From CBDFMG01 sp965221205 [NCBI: bacterium] (GTDB lineage: Bacteria; SM23-31), in NCBI GenBank assembly GCA_965221205.1, contig OZ244870.1:2976001-3040000 (forward strand): 64,000 bases of DNA, read 5' to 3'. The notes under the pieces were generated by a model. It saw nothing but the letters and a program-made list of their open reading frames with translations. It made no database searches and had not been told where the DNA came from. Shown piece after piece: positions 25,473 to 35,310 of this stretch. Within the stretch, counting starts at the first letter, position 1, and every line of letters starts with the position of its first letter. Both the position numbers and the translations under genes were made by a program.

Positions 25473-27254
25473 TTACCAGAATAACCGCAATCCAGCTCCA
25501 CCGTTAAAATCGGGAGCCTGATAACCTCTCCAGATTTCATAATCTTCATTAAATAAGTTAGCAAAATACAGATAACTACCCAGCAATTTACTCCACCGTT
25601 TACTGACTGTTACATTTGCAATGAAGTATCCGTCTAATTTAGTATTGTCATAATTGATTGGATGTGCGTACCGCTTTCCGACATATTGACCGTCGACAAT
25701 GAATTGAAATCCATAACCAGGAGTATACTGCATGGAATAGTCAAAAACTAATTCGGGAAGGTAAGGCACGTTATCGGGAAATTGACTTTCAACTATCGTA
25801 ATGTCCATCAGCCGGGCTGACAATAAAGCGTTGAACCTGGGATTTGGATTCCAGTTTACCAGTCCACTGTACTCATTGATATCGATTTTGTTATCATACA
25901 AGTAGGTCCATTGCCCATCCGGCTGGAGACTCAGTCCAAGCCCATTCTCCACAAGGAATCCGTAATTCTCAAGCCGTCTGTCATTATAGATCAATTCAAA
26001 CGCCAGATCGTATGCATATGATCGGTGCCAGCCCACTCTAAAATTCTGCGTAGTGACCTCATGAGACAAGGGAGTACTGATGTCGAAATAAGGATTGAAA
26101 TTTAATTTGTCAACAAGCGAAGTAGTCGCAACACTTGGTTCAAATTCCACAAAAAATCTACCTGCTTCTTCCAAATCGTACGTCAATGAAGCAAGCGGGT
26201 AAAATTTATTGTCCTTTCTTTCAGCAAGAATCCTCTCGGTAAATATAATAGTATTATCATCAAGAATTTCAAATGCGGGATCAGCACTTTCACTCCGGTA
26301 ATTGAAATAAGTACCACCTACGCGTACATGCAACCGCGGTGATAACAACCGTACAACAGTTAGCTGCGCTTTCGAATAATTCAATTCATTCAGCGGAGCG
26401 TTATCATGAGCTCCATCTTTTATCCTGTCGGTACTGAATTCAACTAATCCACTGATTAATGTCGAATGTAGTACTACGGCATCAAAGTTGAGCCGGGACC
26501 ATGCGTCCCAATTGAATAGTTTGGTCTCATCAGGGTTGTTATATCTGCCTCCAATCTCTAATCGTACATCTACGGGGTCAAATATCGAAATCTGAAGTAA
26601 AGAAGCGCCATCAAGGACATATCCCTTTTTTTCTCTTTCAGGCAAAACCGGCGACCCATAGAAGCTGTATTCATGAGCGTTGAGTTTTACTTCTGTTCTA
26701 TTCTGCAGATTCTCTGAAAAATTGTGAATATTTGCTATTGAACCAGTCCAATCAGAATATTCAGCGTTATTAACATGCCCATTACTTTTTCGAAAATCTA
26801 TATCTCCGAAAAACTTCTCGTCTCTGAATTGTCTTCTCATTTTCAGGCCGGCATTAATGTCGGTATACTTACCGAACGAACCGTATACTTCATTTACTAC
26901 TCCAGCCACCGGAGTATCAAATAATCCTTTGGACTTATCCCCTCCAGCTCCGGGAGGATTATATGCTTCTCTATTTTCAATTTCTGCTAATCTTTCCCGG
27001 GCAGTCACATCCTGCAGTTCGATATCGGTCCGTTGAAAAGGAAGTACCTGAATTTTTTCCTGGCCCAGAATTGTGTATTCTTTAAGATCAAGCGATGGCA
27101 ACGGTGATGATTGTTCCGGCTGCTGTTCCTGTGCAGCGGTACTGTCCGGCCTTGAAAGACTCTGCGGAGTCGGCACTTGTTTTTGCGCAAAGGCATTGTC
27201 GATTTGAATAATACAAATCAACATGAACAACAAAATCATATTGCGTATCATTTT
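25473..27254 (-). CDS. TonB-dependent-receptor-like outer-membrane beta-barrel
   Basis: About 593 residues from ATG 27254 (MKMIRNMILLFMLICIIQIDNAFAQ, signal peptide). A Pro/Gln-rich linker precedes a long series of amphipathic beta strands in alternation (VYGSFGKYTDINAGLKMRRQF, FFGDIDFRKSNGHVN, and many more). It ends at an aromatic residue (GGAGLRLFW), the usual outer-membrane insertion signal. There is no convincing plug domain, so it may be a barrel without TonB gating. Tight spacing to the downstream exbB gene and the upstream TPR protein suggests a co-expressed envelope unit. Confidence 0.8.
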   Translation of the reverse strand, partial: KMIRNMILLFMLICIIQIDNAFAQKQVPTPQSLSRPDSTAAQEQQPEQSSPLPSLDLKEYTILGQEKIQVLPFQRTDIELQDVTARERLAEIENREAYNPPGAGGDKSKGLFDTPVAGVVNEVYGSFGKYTDINAGLKMRRQFRDEKFFGDIDFRKSNGHVNNAEYSDWTGSIANIHNFSENLQNRTEVKLNAHEYSFYGSPVLPEREKKGYVLDGASLLQISIFDPVDVRLEIGGRYNNPDETKLFNWDAWSRLNFDAVVLHSTLISGLVEFSTDRIKDGAHDNAPLNELNYSKAQLTVVRLLSPRLHVRVGGTYFNYRSESADPAFEILDDNTIIFTERILAERKDNKFYPLASLTYDLEEAGRFFVEFEPSVATTSLVDKLNFNPYFDISTPLSHEVTTQNFRVGWHRSYAYDLAFELIYNDRRLENYGFLVENGLGLSLQPDGQWTYLYDNKIDINEYSGLVNWNPNPRFNALLSARLMDITIVESQFPDNVPYLPELVFDYSMQYTPGYGFQFIVDGQYVGKRYAHPINYDNTKLDGYFIANVTVSKRWSKLLGSYLYFANLFNEDYEIWRGYQAPDFNGGAGLRLFW

Positions 27255-27303
27255 CATCTCTTGAATCCTAGCCCTATCCAAAAATTGAAATTATGTTGTT
27301 CCT

Positions 27304-30300
27304 TTATTCCGGTATCCGGTCAAGACCTTCGCGTGCTTGTTGGCCATAATCATCTTCGGGATGCCGTTCGAGCACTATTTGAAAGAGACGTTCTGCATCT
27401 GAAAAGTGTTGCAGTTCTATTTTACTAATCGCTGCATCAAGCGTTGCCCGGGTTACCCAAATGTCATATGCAGGATATAATACTCGTACTGCACTCAGTT
27501 TCTCATATGCTGATTGAAAATCGCCTTGACGGATATATACCTGTCCGGTATTATATTGCGCTTCCGCAGCAAGTTCATTGGTGCGCCGTGCAATAACCTG
27601 GTCAAAGAGTGACAGTGCTTTATCATAAGAACCCTGATTCATGAGCAGCATTCCATAATTGATTCGCGCTTCGTCAGCGATAATATTATCGGAATACTGT
27701 ATTATAACTTCATTATAATTCGCTCCTGCCCGGTCATTGAATTGGAGTTCTTCCTGCGTTTTAGCGAGCTCAAGCAGTGCTTTTCCAACTTCTGTTGATG
27801 TTGGATAGTCTTTTCTTACCTGCTGATATATTCTTTCTGCCTGCTCGTAGTTGTCATTATCATAGTAGATTATTCCGATCTCCAAAAGTGATCTTGGAGC
27901 CAAAGTATGATTCGGATATTGCTGTGCAATTCGCCAGAAATGCTCAATTGCCCCAAGTTCATTCCCAGAACGCAGTGTCGCAGTTCCGATTCCAAAATCG
28001 GCATTCGGAATAAACTCACTTTCAGGAAAACTGATAATCAGTTTTTCATATTGGATAATTGCTTTCCTGTATTCTTCTGCGGCGAGATAAAAATCGGCAT
28101 TATTTAGCAGTAAATTATCTGCCTGGGCATTTTCAGAGTTCCGAGCAACAAACGATTCTGCAACTTCTACAGCTTTATCAAGTTCTCCAAGAATTTTATA
28201 GCTGTCTTGAATACCGACAAGAGCATCACCTAATAGATTACTTTCCGGAAAGAGGTCAAGAATACTCGTATAATTTTCGATTGATTCGAGATAATTTTGC
28301 TGATTATAATAGATATTGCCAATCTCAAAGTATGCATCATCGATGAATTCCGATTCGGGATATTTCCCGATAAATGTCCTAAATTCTTGCAATGCCTGTT
28401 CATTGTTATTCATCTGATTAGAAATTATACTTGCCATATAATAATATGCATCATCAGCATATTGTGAATCTGGTGTGTTTGTAAAGAGAGCACGAAATAC
28501 GTTCACCGATTCTTCAAACCTGTCAAGACGCACGAGTGTCTGGGCTTCTTGATATTGCGCAAGCAGTTTTTCTCCTAAATCATTGGCAGTTGTCGACACT
28601 CTTTTGTAAAAAAGTAGAGCAGCATTATATTGTTTGACCATGTATCTGCTGTCTGCAAGTCTGAAAGTAGAGCTCAATTCATAGCGGCTGTTCGGATATT
28701 GCTGCAAAACAGCGGAAAAATCCTTTGCAGATTCTTCATAATTATCGAGTAAAAACTTGGAGTATGCCCGTGTATAGAGAGCATCGAGCCTTTTCTCAGA
28801 GTCACTGTGTCTCAGCATTAAGTTAGTCGTTGCAATAATCGCATCTGAATAGTTCCCGGTTGTATAATGGATCTCGCCAATTATGAAAAGACCGTCATCA
28901 GCAAGTTCATGATCCGGATTTTTCCTTATGAATGCAGAAAGGGTTTCTAAAGCCACATCATAGTTTTCATTCTTATACTGGCACCAGCCGAGTTGATAGT
29001 GGCTCCAAGAAGAAATCGATTTGTCTGAAACTGCTAGAAGCTCACGATAAATCGGTTCTGCATCGGCATACATCCCCATCTCTCGAAGCGATTCGCCGGT
29101 CATTTTTTTTGCCTGAGTAAATATCCCGCTTTCAGGATAATTATCAATAATCCTTTTAAATCGCAGATACGATTCCTGATAATTTCCTGCATCAAAATAA
29201 TCGCTGCCGATTTCATAAAGAGCTTTGTCAAGAAATCTACTGTCCGGGATATTTTCTATCAGATTCGTTAATACCTCCGTACCTCTCTGCATCTCTCCCG
29301 ATTTCCTAAGTGCTATTCCCCAGAGATATTGAGCATAATCGTTCGATTGTTCCACGCCGCTTTCCACGAGCCGCTGAAACACCAGAGCAGCTTCTGTAAA
29401 ATTTTCCTTTTGCATATAGATCAACCCTATTGCAATTGAGGCTTCACTTGCAAACCGGGAATCCCTAAACTCTTCAATAACCCGGATCAGATAGGTTCTG
29501 GCATCATCATAGTTATCCAGGATATAATATGAATCACCAATGAAATAGAGTCCGGCAGCTTTATAATCCCGGTTAGCGTCGTGCTCGACGATACCAGTCA
29601 AATTATCGACAGCCTTCGTATATTGCTTATCGAAATAATATGCTTCACCAAGTTTAAATATTGATTCAGGAACGAGTGCACTTTGAGGAAATTCGGAGAT
29701 CAGTGTTTCAAAAGCATCAATTGTCTCGGGATAATTCTTCATCTCAAGCATTGTCCAGCCGAGCGAGTAATATGCATAATCACGGGACGCCGAACCCTGC
29801 TCTTCATTTATAACAGCACGGTAATGGTTTGCTGCCACAGAAAAGTCCTGCATAGCAAAAAAACTCTCCCCCGCCCAGTAATGCGCCTCTGCAATCTGGT
29901 CGCTTTCGGGATATTTTTCTATAACTTCTAAAAATGACTGCGCTGCATTCGCGTAGTCCTGCTCATTATAATACGAATGGCCAATGATTATGTATGCCCG
30001 GTCCTTAAAATCACTGAACGGGAATGAAATCTCAAACTCCTTAAAAAACTTTCTTGACTCGTCATATTTACCGAGAAAAAACTCAACCTGTCCCAGTCTG
30101 AAGAGGACTTCCTCACGTAATTCACTCGAGGCATACCGTGAGAGAAATCTTCTGAGGCTGATTTCGGCTGACTGGTATAAGCTGTCATCCATTTCGGTAA
30201 CCGCAACCAGATAGTCATTTCTTTCCTGTATTGCACCCTGAGCATAGACAATCTGATTGAAAATAACTGCCATACATAGCAATGCCATGACAATACGAAA

Positions 30301-30312
30301 AAAATGTTTCAT
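27304..30312 (-). CDS. Very long exported TPR protein (about 1,000 residues)
   Basis: Start at ATG 30312 gives a signal peptide (MKHFFRIVMALLCMAVIFNQIVYAQ); the frame upstream to 30411 adds an unlikely tail. The rest is about 25 TPR-like units with the pattern 'A..Y.iG..YY...nY..A...F..vi..yP.S....A', e.g. DRAYIIIGHSYYNEQDYANAAQSFLEVIEKYPES. This spacing matches the YbgF/BamD type of TPR. Such proteins scaffold envelope complexes, including Tol-Pal and outer-membrane biogenesis. It heads the barrel-exbB-exbD-tonB-TPR run, with 50 bp to the next gene. Confidence 0.88.
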   Translation of the reverse strand: MKHFFRIVMALLCMAVIFNQIVYAQGAIQERNDYLVAVTEMDDSLYQSAEISLRRFLSRYASSELREEVLFRLGQVEFFLGKYDESRKFFKEFEISFPFSDFKDRAYIIIGHSYYNEQDYANAAQSFLEVIEKYPESDQIAEAHYWAGESFFAMQDFSVAANHYRAVINEEQGSASRDYAYYSLGWTMLEMKNYPETIDAFETLISEFPQSALVPESIFKLGEAYYFDKQYTKAVDNLTGIVEHDANRDYKAAGLYFIGDSYYILDNYDDARTYLIRVIEEFRDSRFASEASIAIGLIYMQKENFTEAALVFQRLVESGVEQSNDYAQYLWGIALRKSGEMQRGTEVLTNLIENIPDSRFLDKALYEIGSDYFDAGNYQESYLRFKRIIDNYPESGIFTQAKKMTGESLREMGMYADAEPIYRELLAVSDKSISSWSHYQLGWCQYKNENYDVALETLSAFIRKNPDHELADDGLFIIGEIHYTTGNYSDAIIATTNLMLRHSDSEKRLDALYTRAYSKFLLDNYEESAKDFSAVLQQYPNSRYELSSTFRLADSRYMVKQYNAALLFYKRVSTTANDLGEKLLAQYQEAQTLVRLDRFEESVNVFRALFTNTPDSQYADDAYYYMASIISNQMNNNEQALQEFRTFIGKYPESEFIDDAYFEIGNIYYNQQNYLESIENYTSILDLFPESNLLGDALVGIQDSYKILGELDKAVEVAESFVARNSENAQADNLLLNNADFYLAAEEYRKAIIQYEKLIISFPESEFIPNADFGIGTATLRSGNELGAIEHFWRIAQQYPNHTLAPRSLLEIGIIYYDNDNYEQAERIYQQVRKDYPTSTEVGKALLELAKTQEELQFNDRAGANYNEVIIQYSDNIIADEARINYGMLLMNQGSYDKALSLFDQVIARRTNELAAEAQYNTGQVYIRQGDFQSAYEKLSAVRVLYPAYDIWVTRATLDAAISKIELQHFSDAERLFQIVLERHPEDDYGQQAREGLDRIPE

Positions 30313-30579
30313 AGTGCCTCTAAAGATAGCAAACTGATTTTTACTGAATACCACGGCGCTTATAGGCGAGTTGGAAATTTTGTGTTTCTCAAATGTTTGT
30401 TTTTTAAACACTTATACTGTTAAAACCTATAAAAGGTTCTCTATAGACATAATATTTTTAGAATTACAATATTCAAACCTACTTTACTATTGTTTTTCTA
30501 TGAGTAATATACTAATTTTCACGGGTTTTAACAGAACTATTTTTACCATTTGTTGCTTGTTCACTAATCATTATATCAT

Positions 30580-31395
30580 ATGAACTCTACACGTGGAAGC
30601 GGTATATTTTCACTAGAAAAGACAGGATACTCTATGAAAGAATTTGACAGGCTCCTCGAAGTGATGCTCCGGGTAAAGGTTGAGTGCCCCTGGGACAGAA
30701 AGCAGACACACGAATCGATCCGGCAATATTTTATCGAAGAGACATACGAAGTTATAGATGCAATTGACACTCAAGATGACAACAATTTGGTCGAAGAACT
30801 TGGTGATGTGCTCTGTCAGGTACTCTTCCATTCTCTCCTTGCGGAAGAACGGCAAAAGTTCTCCATATCCGATGTTTGTAATGCTATAGCGGATAAACTC
30901 ATTCAGCGTCATCCACATGTATTCGGTGATACAAAGGTAAACAATACGAAAGAGGTGCTTCAAAATTGGGAACACATTAAGATGAAGGAAGGAAAAAAGA
31001 AATCGGTACTCGACGGTATTCCTAAACACCTTCCTGCTCTTATCAAAGCTTACCGCATCCAGAGCAAAGCCGGACGCGTAGGTTTTGATTGGGACAATCC
31101 GAATGACGTTGTCGCAAAAATTGATGAAGAACTTCAGGAGCTTCACGAGGCAATCAAATTGAACGAATCACCTGCGGCCATCGAAGAAGAACTCGGCGAT
31201 CTTCTGTTTTCCATCGTTAACTTTTCAAGAAAGATTGAGGTCAATCCGGAAGATGCTCTTCGGAAAACAATCAGAAAGTTTGAAAGCCGTTTTAAATATG
31301 TTGAGAAAACTCTCAAAGAGCACGGCAGTTCAGTAAAAGATGCTTCGCTCGAAGAAATGGATACATTATGGAATGAGGCGAAAGAACTTCCGTAA
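30580..31395 (+). CDS. mazG: Nucleoside triphosphate pyrophosphohydrolase MazG
   Basis: 271 residues with two MazG modules. The first has CPWDRKQTHESIRQYFIEETYEVIDAI and NNLVEELGDVLCQVLFHS (EExxE..ExxD metal site); the second has VVAKIDEELQELHEAIKLNESPAAIEEELGDLLFSIVNFSR. It hydrolyses noncanonical or excess NTPs to NMP and PPi. ATG 30580 and ATG 30634 (MKEFDRLLEVMLR) are both possible; the second fits the family better. Transcribed divergently from the long TPR gene. Confidence 0.93.
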   Translation: MNSTRGSGIFSLEKTGYSMKEFDRLLEVMLRVKVECPWDRKQTHESIRQYFIEETYEVIDAIDTQDDNNLVEELGDVLCQVLFHSLLAEERQKFSISDVCNAIADKLIQRHPHVFGDTKVNNTKEVLQNWEHIKMKEGKKKSVLDGIPKHLPALIKAYRIQSKAGRVGFDWDNPNDVVAKIDEELQELHEAIKLNESPAAIEEELGDLLFSIVNFSRKIEVNPEDALRKTIRKFESRFKYVEKTLKEHGSSVKDASLEEMDTLWNEAKELP

Positions 31396-31468
31396 ATTTC
31401 TTACGTACACGCGTACACGTCATCTCTAAAAAACACAATGTTTGGAACGTTAACTAAATTTAAGAGAA

Positions 31469-32761
31469 TCAGTGCCGACCTCTGTTACCAAATCGGGGAT
31501 TGACGATATTATTATACGGTGATCCAAAGGTGTAGGTAAGACCGATGGAAGTGCTATATTCCCAATTTGTTTTGAGTTGCTTCCTCCGGAGTAATATATC
31601 TTCTATGGGAATATCCTCTTTGGAAATGAATAACTGGTCATGTACCAGTGAAACATTTCCGAACAACCGCAGCGATAATCCTTCATATAGTCTGATGTTG
31701 AAAAAAGAAAACCAGTTCACTTTATTAACACTTGTCTCATGGAGAAAAAGTGTCCCTTCTAGTCTCGATTCAAATGTGCCCCACCGCTCAAACATCTCTG
31801 TATCTATTGATAAAGTAGTGAAATAAAGAGTTTCGTTATTTTTATCAAATATTGTTTCCCCGCGGTAATCAACCGTTTTAGCCCAGAGGCTGTAAAGAAA
31901 CCGGAATTGCTTTCTCGTTGACAATTCGTAGGGGAAAATGTTGTATTCTATTGCTGGTGCTGCTCCGAGAGAATATCGTGTATTGATTCTTGTATCGGAT
32001 ATCACTTCAGTATTGAGACCGACCGACCAGTGATCGTTGACGCTTTTAACAAAGAGACCTCTAAAATTGTTCTCACGAGAAAATGATTTGAACACTTCAT
32101 CGTCGCTTTTGTCTTCACTTTCTTTATATTCCGGATTATAATTAAGACGAAATTTCCAATCCTCCGTAATCCTGTTTGCCGATATACCTCCCTCCAATTC
32201 ATACCGTTTTCTAGATTCTTCACCAGAGATATCAGCACTGGCATTAATTCTGAAGACCCAGTAATTCCATTTGTCTTTTTCAACTTCAAGTACCTGCTCA
32301 TCAGTCTCAGGCTCAAAGGAAATCACTAAATCTTCAGCAAAAGGAGTATTTGACACATAAGGCATCATACCTAATTGAATTTTTTTGAGTATGCTTGAAC
32401 GGTTTTCATCTTCTGTATTATTCTGGTCAGCAAAATAGATCAGAGTATCGTTTTGACCAGTGTAGGCTTCCTGACCGATAAATGTCAGTGTGTATTCTGT
32501 ACCACCACCGGTTTCCTGACTCGTCATGAGCACATAGAGTTCTGCCTGACGCGTATCTCTTACAAAATTAACATACGGGATATTCTGAATCATAAAATCG
32601 TCATATCGTCTGAATCTATCGAGAAAGACTTTTAAAGCTAAATCACGCTTTGTAGTCTCAGTTCCATTACTCTGTGCGAATACTGTGGCAGAAGTTATTC
32701 CAATCAGCAGTAATAGTTCCACTATTGCAATTACTGCTATAGTAGCAAACCGATTTATCAT
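31469..32761 (-). CDS. Outer-membrane beta-barrel protein of unknown function (DUF481-like)
   Basis: About 430 residues from ATG 32761 (MINRFATIAVIAIVELLLLIGITSATVFAQ, signal peptide). Mature start FLDRFRRYDDFMIQNIPYVNFVRDTRQAELYVLMTSQETGGGTEYTLTF is followed by barrel strands (NNFRGLFVKSVNDHWSVGLNTEVI.. SLGAAPAIEYNIFPYE.. QFRFLYSLWAKTVDY.. STSIGLTYTFGSPYNNIVNPRF). The second half resembles DUF481-type barrels. Stand-alone gene convergent with mazG. Substrate unknown. Confidence 0.72.
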   Translation of the reverse strand: MINRFATIAVIAIVELLLLIGITSATVFAQSNGTETTKRDLALKVFLDRFRRYDDFMIQNIPYVNFVRDTRQAELYVLMTSQETGGGTEYTLTFIGQEAYTGQNDTLIYFADQNNTEDENRSSILKKIQLGMMPYVSNTPFAEDLVISFEPETDEQVLEVEKDKWNYWVFRINASADISGEESRKRYELEGGISANRITEDWKFRLNYNPEYKESEDKSDDEVFKSFSRENNFRGLFVKSVNDHWSVGLNTEVISDTRINTRYSLGAAPAIEYNIFPYELSTRKQFRFLYSLWAKTVDYRGETIFDKNNETLYFTTLSIDTEMFERWGTFESRLEGTLFLHETSVNKVNWFSFFNIRLYEGLSLRLFGNVSLVHDQLFISKEDIPIEDILLRRKQLKTNWEYSTSIGLTYTFGSPYNNIVNPRFGNRGRH

Positions 32762-33156
32762 GAAAGAAACCCTCTCTTTTAGTGCAATCTTCGTATTACT
32801 CCTTTGAATCCTAGTCAGCATGTCGAACAAGTCTTATTATAGATTTGCCAATAAGTGCTTTCATCGTTCATTAATATTATAATACAACTTTCATTTGATT
32901 TAATTCAAAGATTTATGTTGATTAATTGACAAGACTATTAATTACCTTAGTATTTATATAAGATTGCAGAGAAACTATAATAATGCAATTTTCAAAACTA
33001 ATTAAAAATCAGTATATTATTTCAAGCTTTATATATCATATCGATTTTAATTTGAGACATGTTGTATTGCACAATTAACGCTAAATTCAAAGTCTTGAGA
33101 ATTACTTAATTTTGAATTTCAAATTATTCCAGTATATCTTTACCGCTACATGTGAT
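32762..33156. other. AT-rich intergenic region
   Basis: About 395 bp with stops in all frames; no hairpin or promoter is clear. It separates the barrel gene from the response-regulator scrap and the transposon. Confidence 0.5.
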
Positions 33157-33258
33157 ATGAAAGTATTAGTCATAGGAGATGAAAAGAAAGTTGATTCGTT
33201 TATAAAAAGAGGATTTGAAAGTGAAGGTTGTATTGCCACTTGGAAAGAAATCTTCTGA
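33157..33258 (+). pseudogene. N-terminal scrap of a response regulator
   Basis: 33 codons from ATG to TGA: MKVLVIGDEKKVDSFIKRGF then ESEGCIATWKEIF*. This is the first beta-alpha unit of OmpR-type receiver domains (normally MkvLVVEDEkkva.fIkrGLe.eGy). Phosphorylation site and DNA-binding domain are absent. It ends 36 bp before the target duplication of the IS1595-type element, so older rearrangement than the insertion itself is likely. Confidence 0.5.
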
Positions 33259-33293
33259 AGGGTTTTAATCAAGCGCAAATCTATATACTATTA

Positions 33294-33301
33294 TAATATT
33301 T
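33294..33301. repeat. Left 8-bp target-site duplication (TAATATTT)
   Basis: Identical to 36948-36955 and directly abutting the 26-bp inverted repeat. Eight bp is the length I associate with IS1595-family insertion. Confidence 0.85.
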
Positions 33302-33327
33302 CGGAATTATCCCTTTATTGGTATAAA
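33302..33327. repeat. Left terminal inverted repeat of the IS1595-type element
   Basis: 26 bp, perfect reverse complement of 36922-36947. Preceded by the TAATATTT target duplication. Confidence 0.9.
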
Positions 33328-33402
33328 TAATTTTTGGCTTCTTGATATTGTATGTTTATATTCATTATAAATAAGGCAAATCAATTAAGTAAAGGCTAAA
33401 AT

Positions 33403-33778
33403 ATGGATATTGTTAAAATATTTGAGAAATTTCCTACCAAAAAGTCTTGTATTGAACATTTGGAAAAAACAGTGTGGTCCGCTGGTCCAATCTGTCCTTA
33501 CTGTTTTTCTACTACTAAAATCACAAAACAAAAAAATGAAAACCGTTTTCATTGCAATGCATGCCAAACAGGGTTTAGTGTTACAGTAAATACTATATTT
33601 CATGACACAAAGCTTCCTTTACAAAAATGGTTTTTGGCAATTTCTTTAATGTTAAATGCAAAAAAAGGAATTTCTGCCAAACAATTGCAAAGGGACATAA
33701 GTGTTTCATATAAAACGGCGTGGTATATGGCAATGAGAATAAGAAGGGCTATGATAGACCAAAAGGAGATGTTAATGG
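33403..33778 (+). pseudogene. IS1595-family transposase, 5' part
   Basis: About 125 codons from ATG 33403: IFEKFPTKKSCIEHLEKTVW, the N-terminal zinc finger CPYC..CNAC (CPYCFSTTKITKQ.. RFHCNACQTGFS) and VTVNTIFHDTKLPLQKWFLAI.. KKGISAKQLQRDISVSYKTAWYMAMRIRRAMIDQKEML, the helix-turn-helix of this family. At 33779 the IS3-type insertion begins, in the place where VE.DETYIGG with the first catalytic Asp should follow. The open frame runs on into the insertion to 33834 without meaning. Confidence 0.9.
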
Positions 33779-33853
33779 TGACCTTGCCCCCAAAAGTTGA
33801 TCCAGATAGTATATTAGTACAGGGATTAGATTGAAAAGAAAGGAGCAAGATCA

Positions 33854-34141
33854 ATGGCACGTAGAATTCACACATCAGAACAAATTATCCACAAGCTTCG
33901 AGAGGCAGAAGTACTGCTCGCTCAAGGTCAGTCGGTTCAACAAGCTGCTCGCCAGATTGAGGTTACAGAGCAGACCTATTATCGTTGGCGAAAGGAGTAT
34001 GGTGGTCTTCGGGTGAATCAGGCGAAACGATTGAAAGCGTTAGAGAGAGAGAATATTCGCCTGAAACGCCTGGTTGCCGAGAAAGAGTTGGATATTCAAA
34101 TCCTCAATGAGACTCTGGCGGTTGATGCAAAAAACTTCTGA
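33854..34141 (+). CDS. IS3-family transposase OrfA
   Basis: 95 residues: HTH MARRIHTSEQIIHKLREAEVLLAQGQSVQQAARQIEVTEQTYYRWRKEYGG and a leucine-zipper-like tail AKRLKALERENIRLKRLVAEKELDIQILNETL. It binds the ends and pairs with OrfB. It ends in a run of A (GATGCAAAAAACTTCTGA), the kind of site where a programmed -1 frameshift makes the OrfAB transposase. Confidence 0.93.
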   Translation: MARRIHTSEQIIHKLREAEVLLAQGQSVQQAARQIEVTEQTYYRWRKEYGGLRVNQAKRLKALERENIRLKRLVAEKELDIQILNETLAVDAKNF

Positions 34142-34161
34142 GCCCGGCGAAGCGACGGGAG

Positions 34162-35019
34162 GTGGTGCAGCATCTTTGCACGACTCTCGAGATCTCGCAG
34201 CGCCGGGCCTGTAGTGTGTTGGGAGTACCGCGCAGCACTCATCAATATCGCCCGATTTCTCCTGCGGATGAACCGGTGTTCGTGCAACGTATGGTCGAGT
34301 TGGCCACGCAGTATGGTCGGTATGGTTATCGACGAATTACCGCACTGTTACAGCCAGAAGGCTTCAAGGTCAATCATAAGAGAGTGGAGCGTTTGTGGCG
34401 TCGAGAAGGATTAAAAGTTCCCCGGAGGCAACCGAAGCGCAAACGGTTATGGCTCAATGACGGTTCGTGTATTCGGCTGCGACCTGCGTACCGGGATCAT
34501 GTCTGGAGTTATGACTTCATGCAAGCACGAACCCGAGAGGGAAGGAGCTATCGTTTGTTAACAATATTAGATGAATACAGTCGGGAGTGTCAGGCAATTG
34601 TGGTAGGCAGGAGGCTGACTCACAATGACGTCATAGAACATCTTGCAACACTGTTCGTGCAGCGAGGAGTTCCGGTTCACCTGAGAAGTGATAATGGCAC
34701 AGAGTTCACTGCTCAAGCGGTCCGGACATGGCTCATGCGCCTGGGAGTAAAAACATTGTATATTGAACCAGGCAGTCCATGGGAGAACGGGTATATTGAG
34801 TCGTTCAATGGCAAACTGCGTGATGAAGTGCTCAACCGGGAAATCTTCGATACCTTACACGAAGCAAAAGTGCTTGTGGAACGCTGGCGAAATAAGTATA
34901 ATCATAAGAGACCGCATAGTGCCCTTGGATACCGGCCACCCACCCCCGAGGCCGTTATACCACCGGATTCGGTCTCAAGGCCAATGGATAATACAACAAT
35001 GAATATATCGATGAATTGA
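34162..35019 (+). CDS. IS3-family transposase OrfB (DDE integrase)
   Basis: 285 residues in the rve/DDE fold: N-terminal HTH_21-like LATQYGRYGYRRITALLQPEGFKVNHKRVERLWRREGLKVP, then first Asp in VWSYDFMQAR, second Asp in HLRSDNGTEFT, and Glu in GSPWENGYIESFNGKLRDEVL. The end is KRPHSALGYRPPTPEAV. All three catalytic residues are present, so this IS may be active. The effective start lies upstream through frameshifting from OrfA. Confidence 0.95.
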   Translation: MVQHLCTTLEISQRRACSVLGVPRSTHQYRPISPADEPVFVQRMVELATQYGRYGYRRITALLQPEGFKVNHKRVERLWRREGLKVPRRQPKRKRLWLNDGSCIRLRPAYRDHVWSYDFMQARTREGRSYRLLTILDEYSRECQAIVVGRRLTHNDVIEHLATLFVQRGVPVHLRSDNGTEFTAQAVRTWLMRLGVKTLYIEPGSPWENGYIESFNGKLRDEVLNREIFDTLHEAKVLVERWRNKYNHKRPHSALGYRPPTPEAVIPPDSVSRPMDNTTMNISMN

Positions 35020-35057
35020 CTAACTTAAATAATGGCCCAAACATTAGGGGCAGGTCA

Positions 35058-35302
35058 TTGGCAGAAAACCAAGAAAATTTAATAATAAAAAACCTATCAA
35101 AAAATATAAAAGAGGTAGGGGCACTGACAAAATTCCTGTTGTTGGATTGGTTGAACGTGGAGAAGGTGGTAACGTATACGCAGAAATTAAGAAAAAATTG
35201 ACTTCGAGAGACTTAAATGAATTAGAGCTGAGAAAAACAAAGAAGGTTTGGGTGACTCACAAACCAAAATGGAATTTACGTACATATAATTCCTGCAAAT
35301 GA
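35058..35302 (+). pseudogene. IS1595-family transposase, 3' part
   Basis: The frame resumes with IGRKPRKFNNKKP, then YKRGRGTDKIPVVGLVERGEGGNVYAEIKKKLTSRDLNEL, the stretch after the first catalytic Asp in IS1595 transposases. It then runs into unrelated residues (RKTKKVWVTHKPKWNL) and stops at TGA 35300-35302. The C-terminal 90 or so residues with the last catalytic residue are missing, so the transposase is dead even without the IS3 insertion. Confidence 0.85.
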
Positions 35303-35310
35303 GAAAAATA

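Larger units (their letters stand above)
33779..35057 (+). mobile_element. IS3-family insertion sequence, complete
   Basis: Ends are TGACCTTGCCCC.. at 33779 and ..GGGGCAGGTCA at 35057, imperfect inverted repeats. It contains orfA and orfB in the usual IS3 layout. No target duplication is seen, and the host transposase has lost about 25 bp (the DETYI codons) at the junction, which suggests a deletion on insertion. GC content is higher than the surrounding transposon. Confidence 0.85.

Noticed and set aside
33834-33860. IS1595 transposase ending naturally at 33834
   Set aside because: The last 18 codons come from the left end of the IS3-type insertion; the true frame resumes at 35058.
34130-34170. 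Frameshift damage between IS3 orfA and orfB
   Set aside because: A short A-run and frame offset between OrfA and OrfB are the normal programmed -1 frameshift arrangement.
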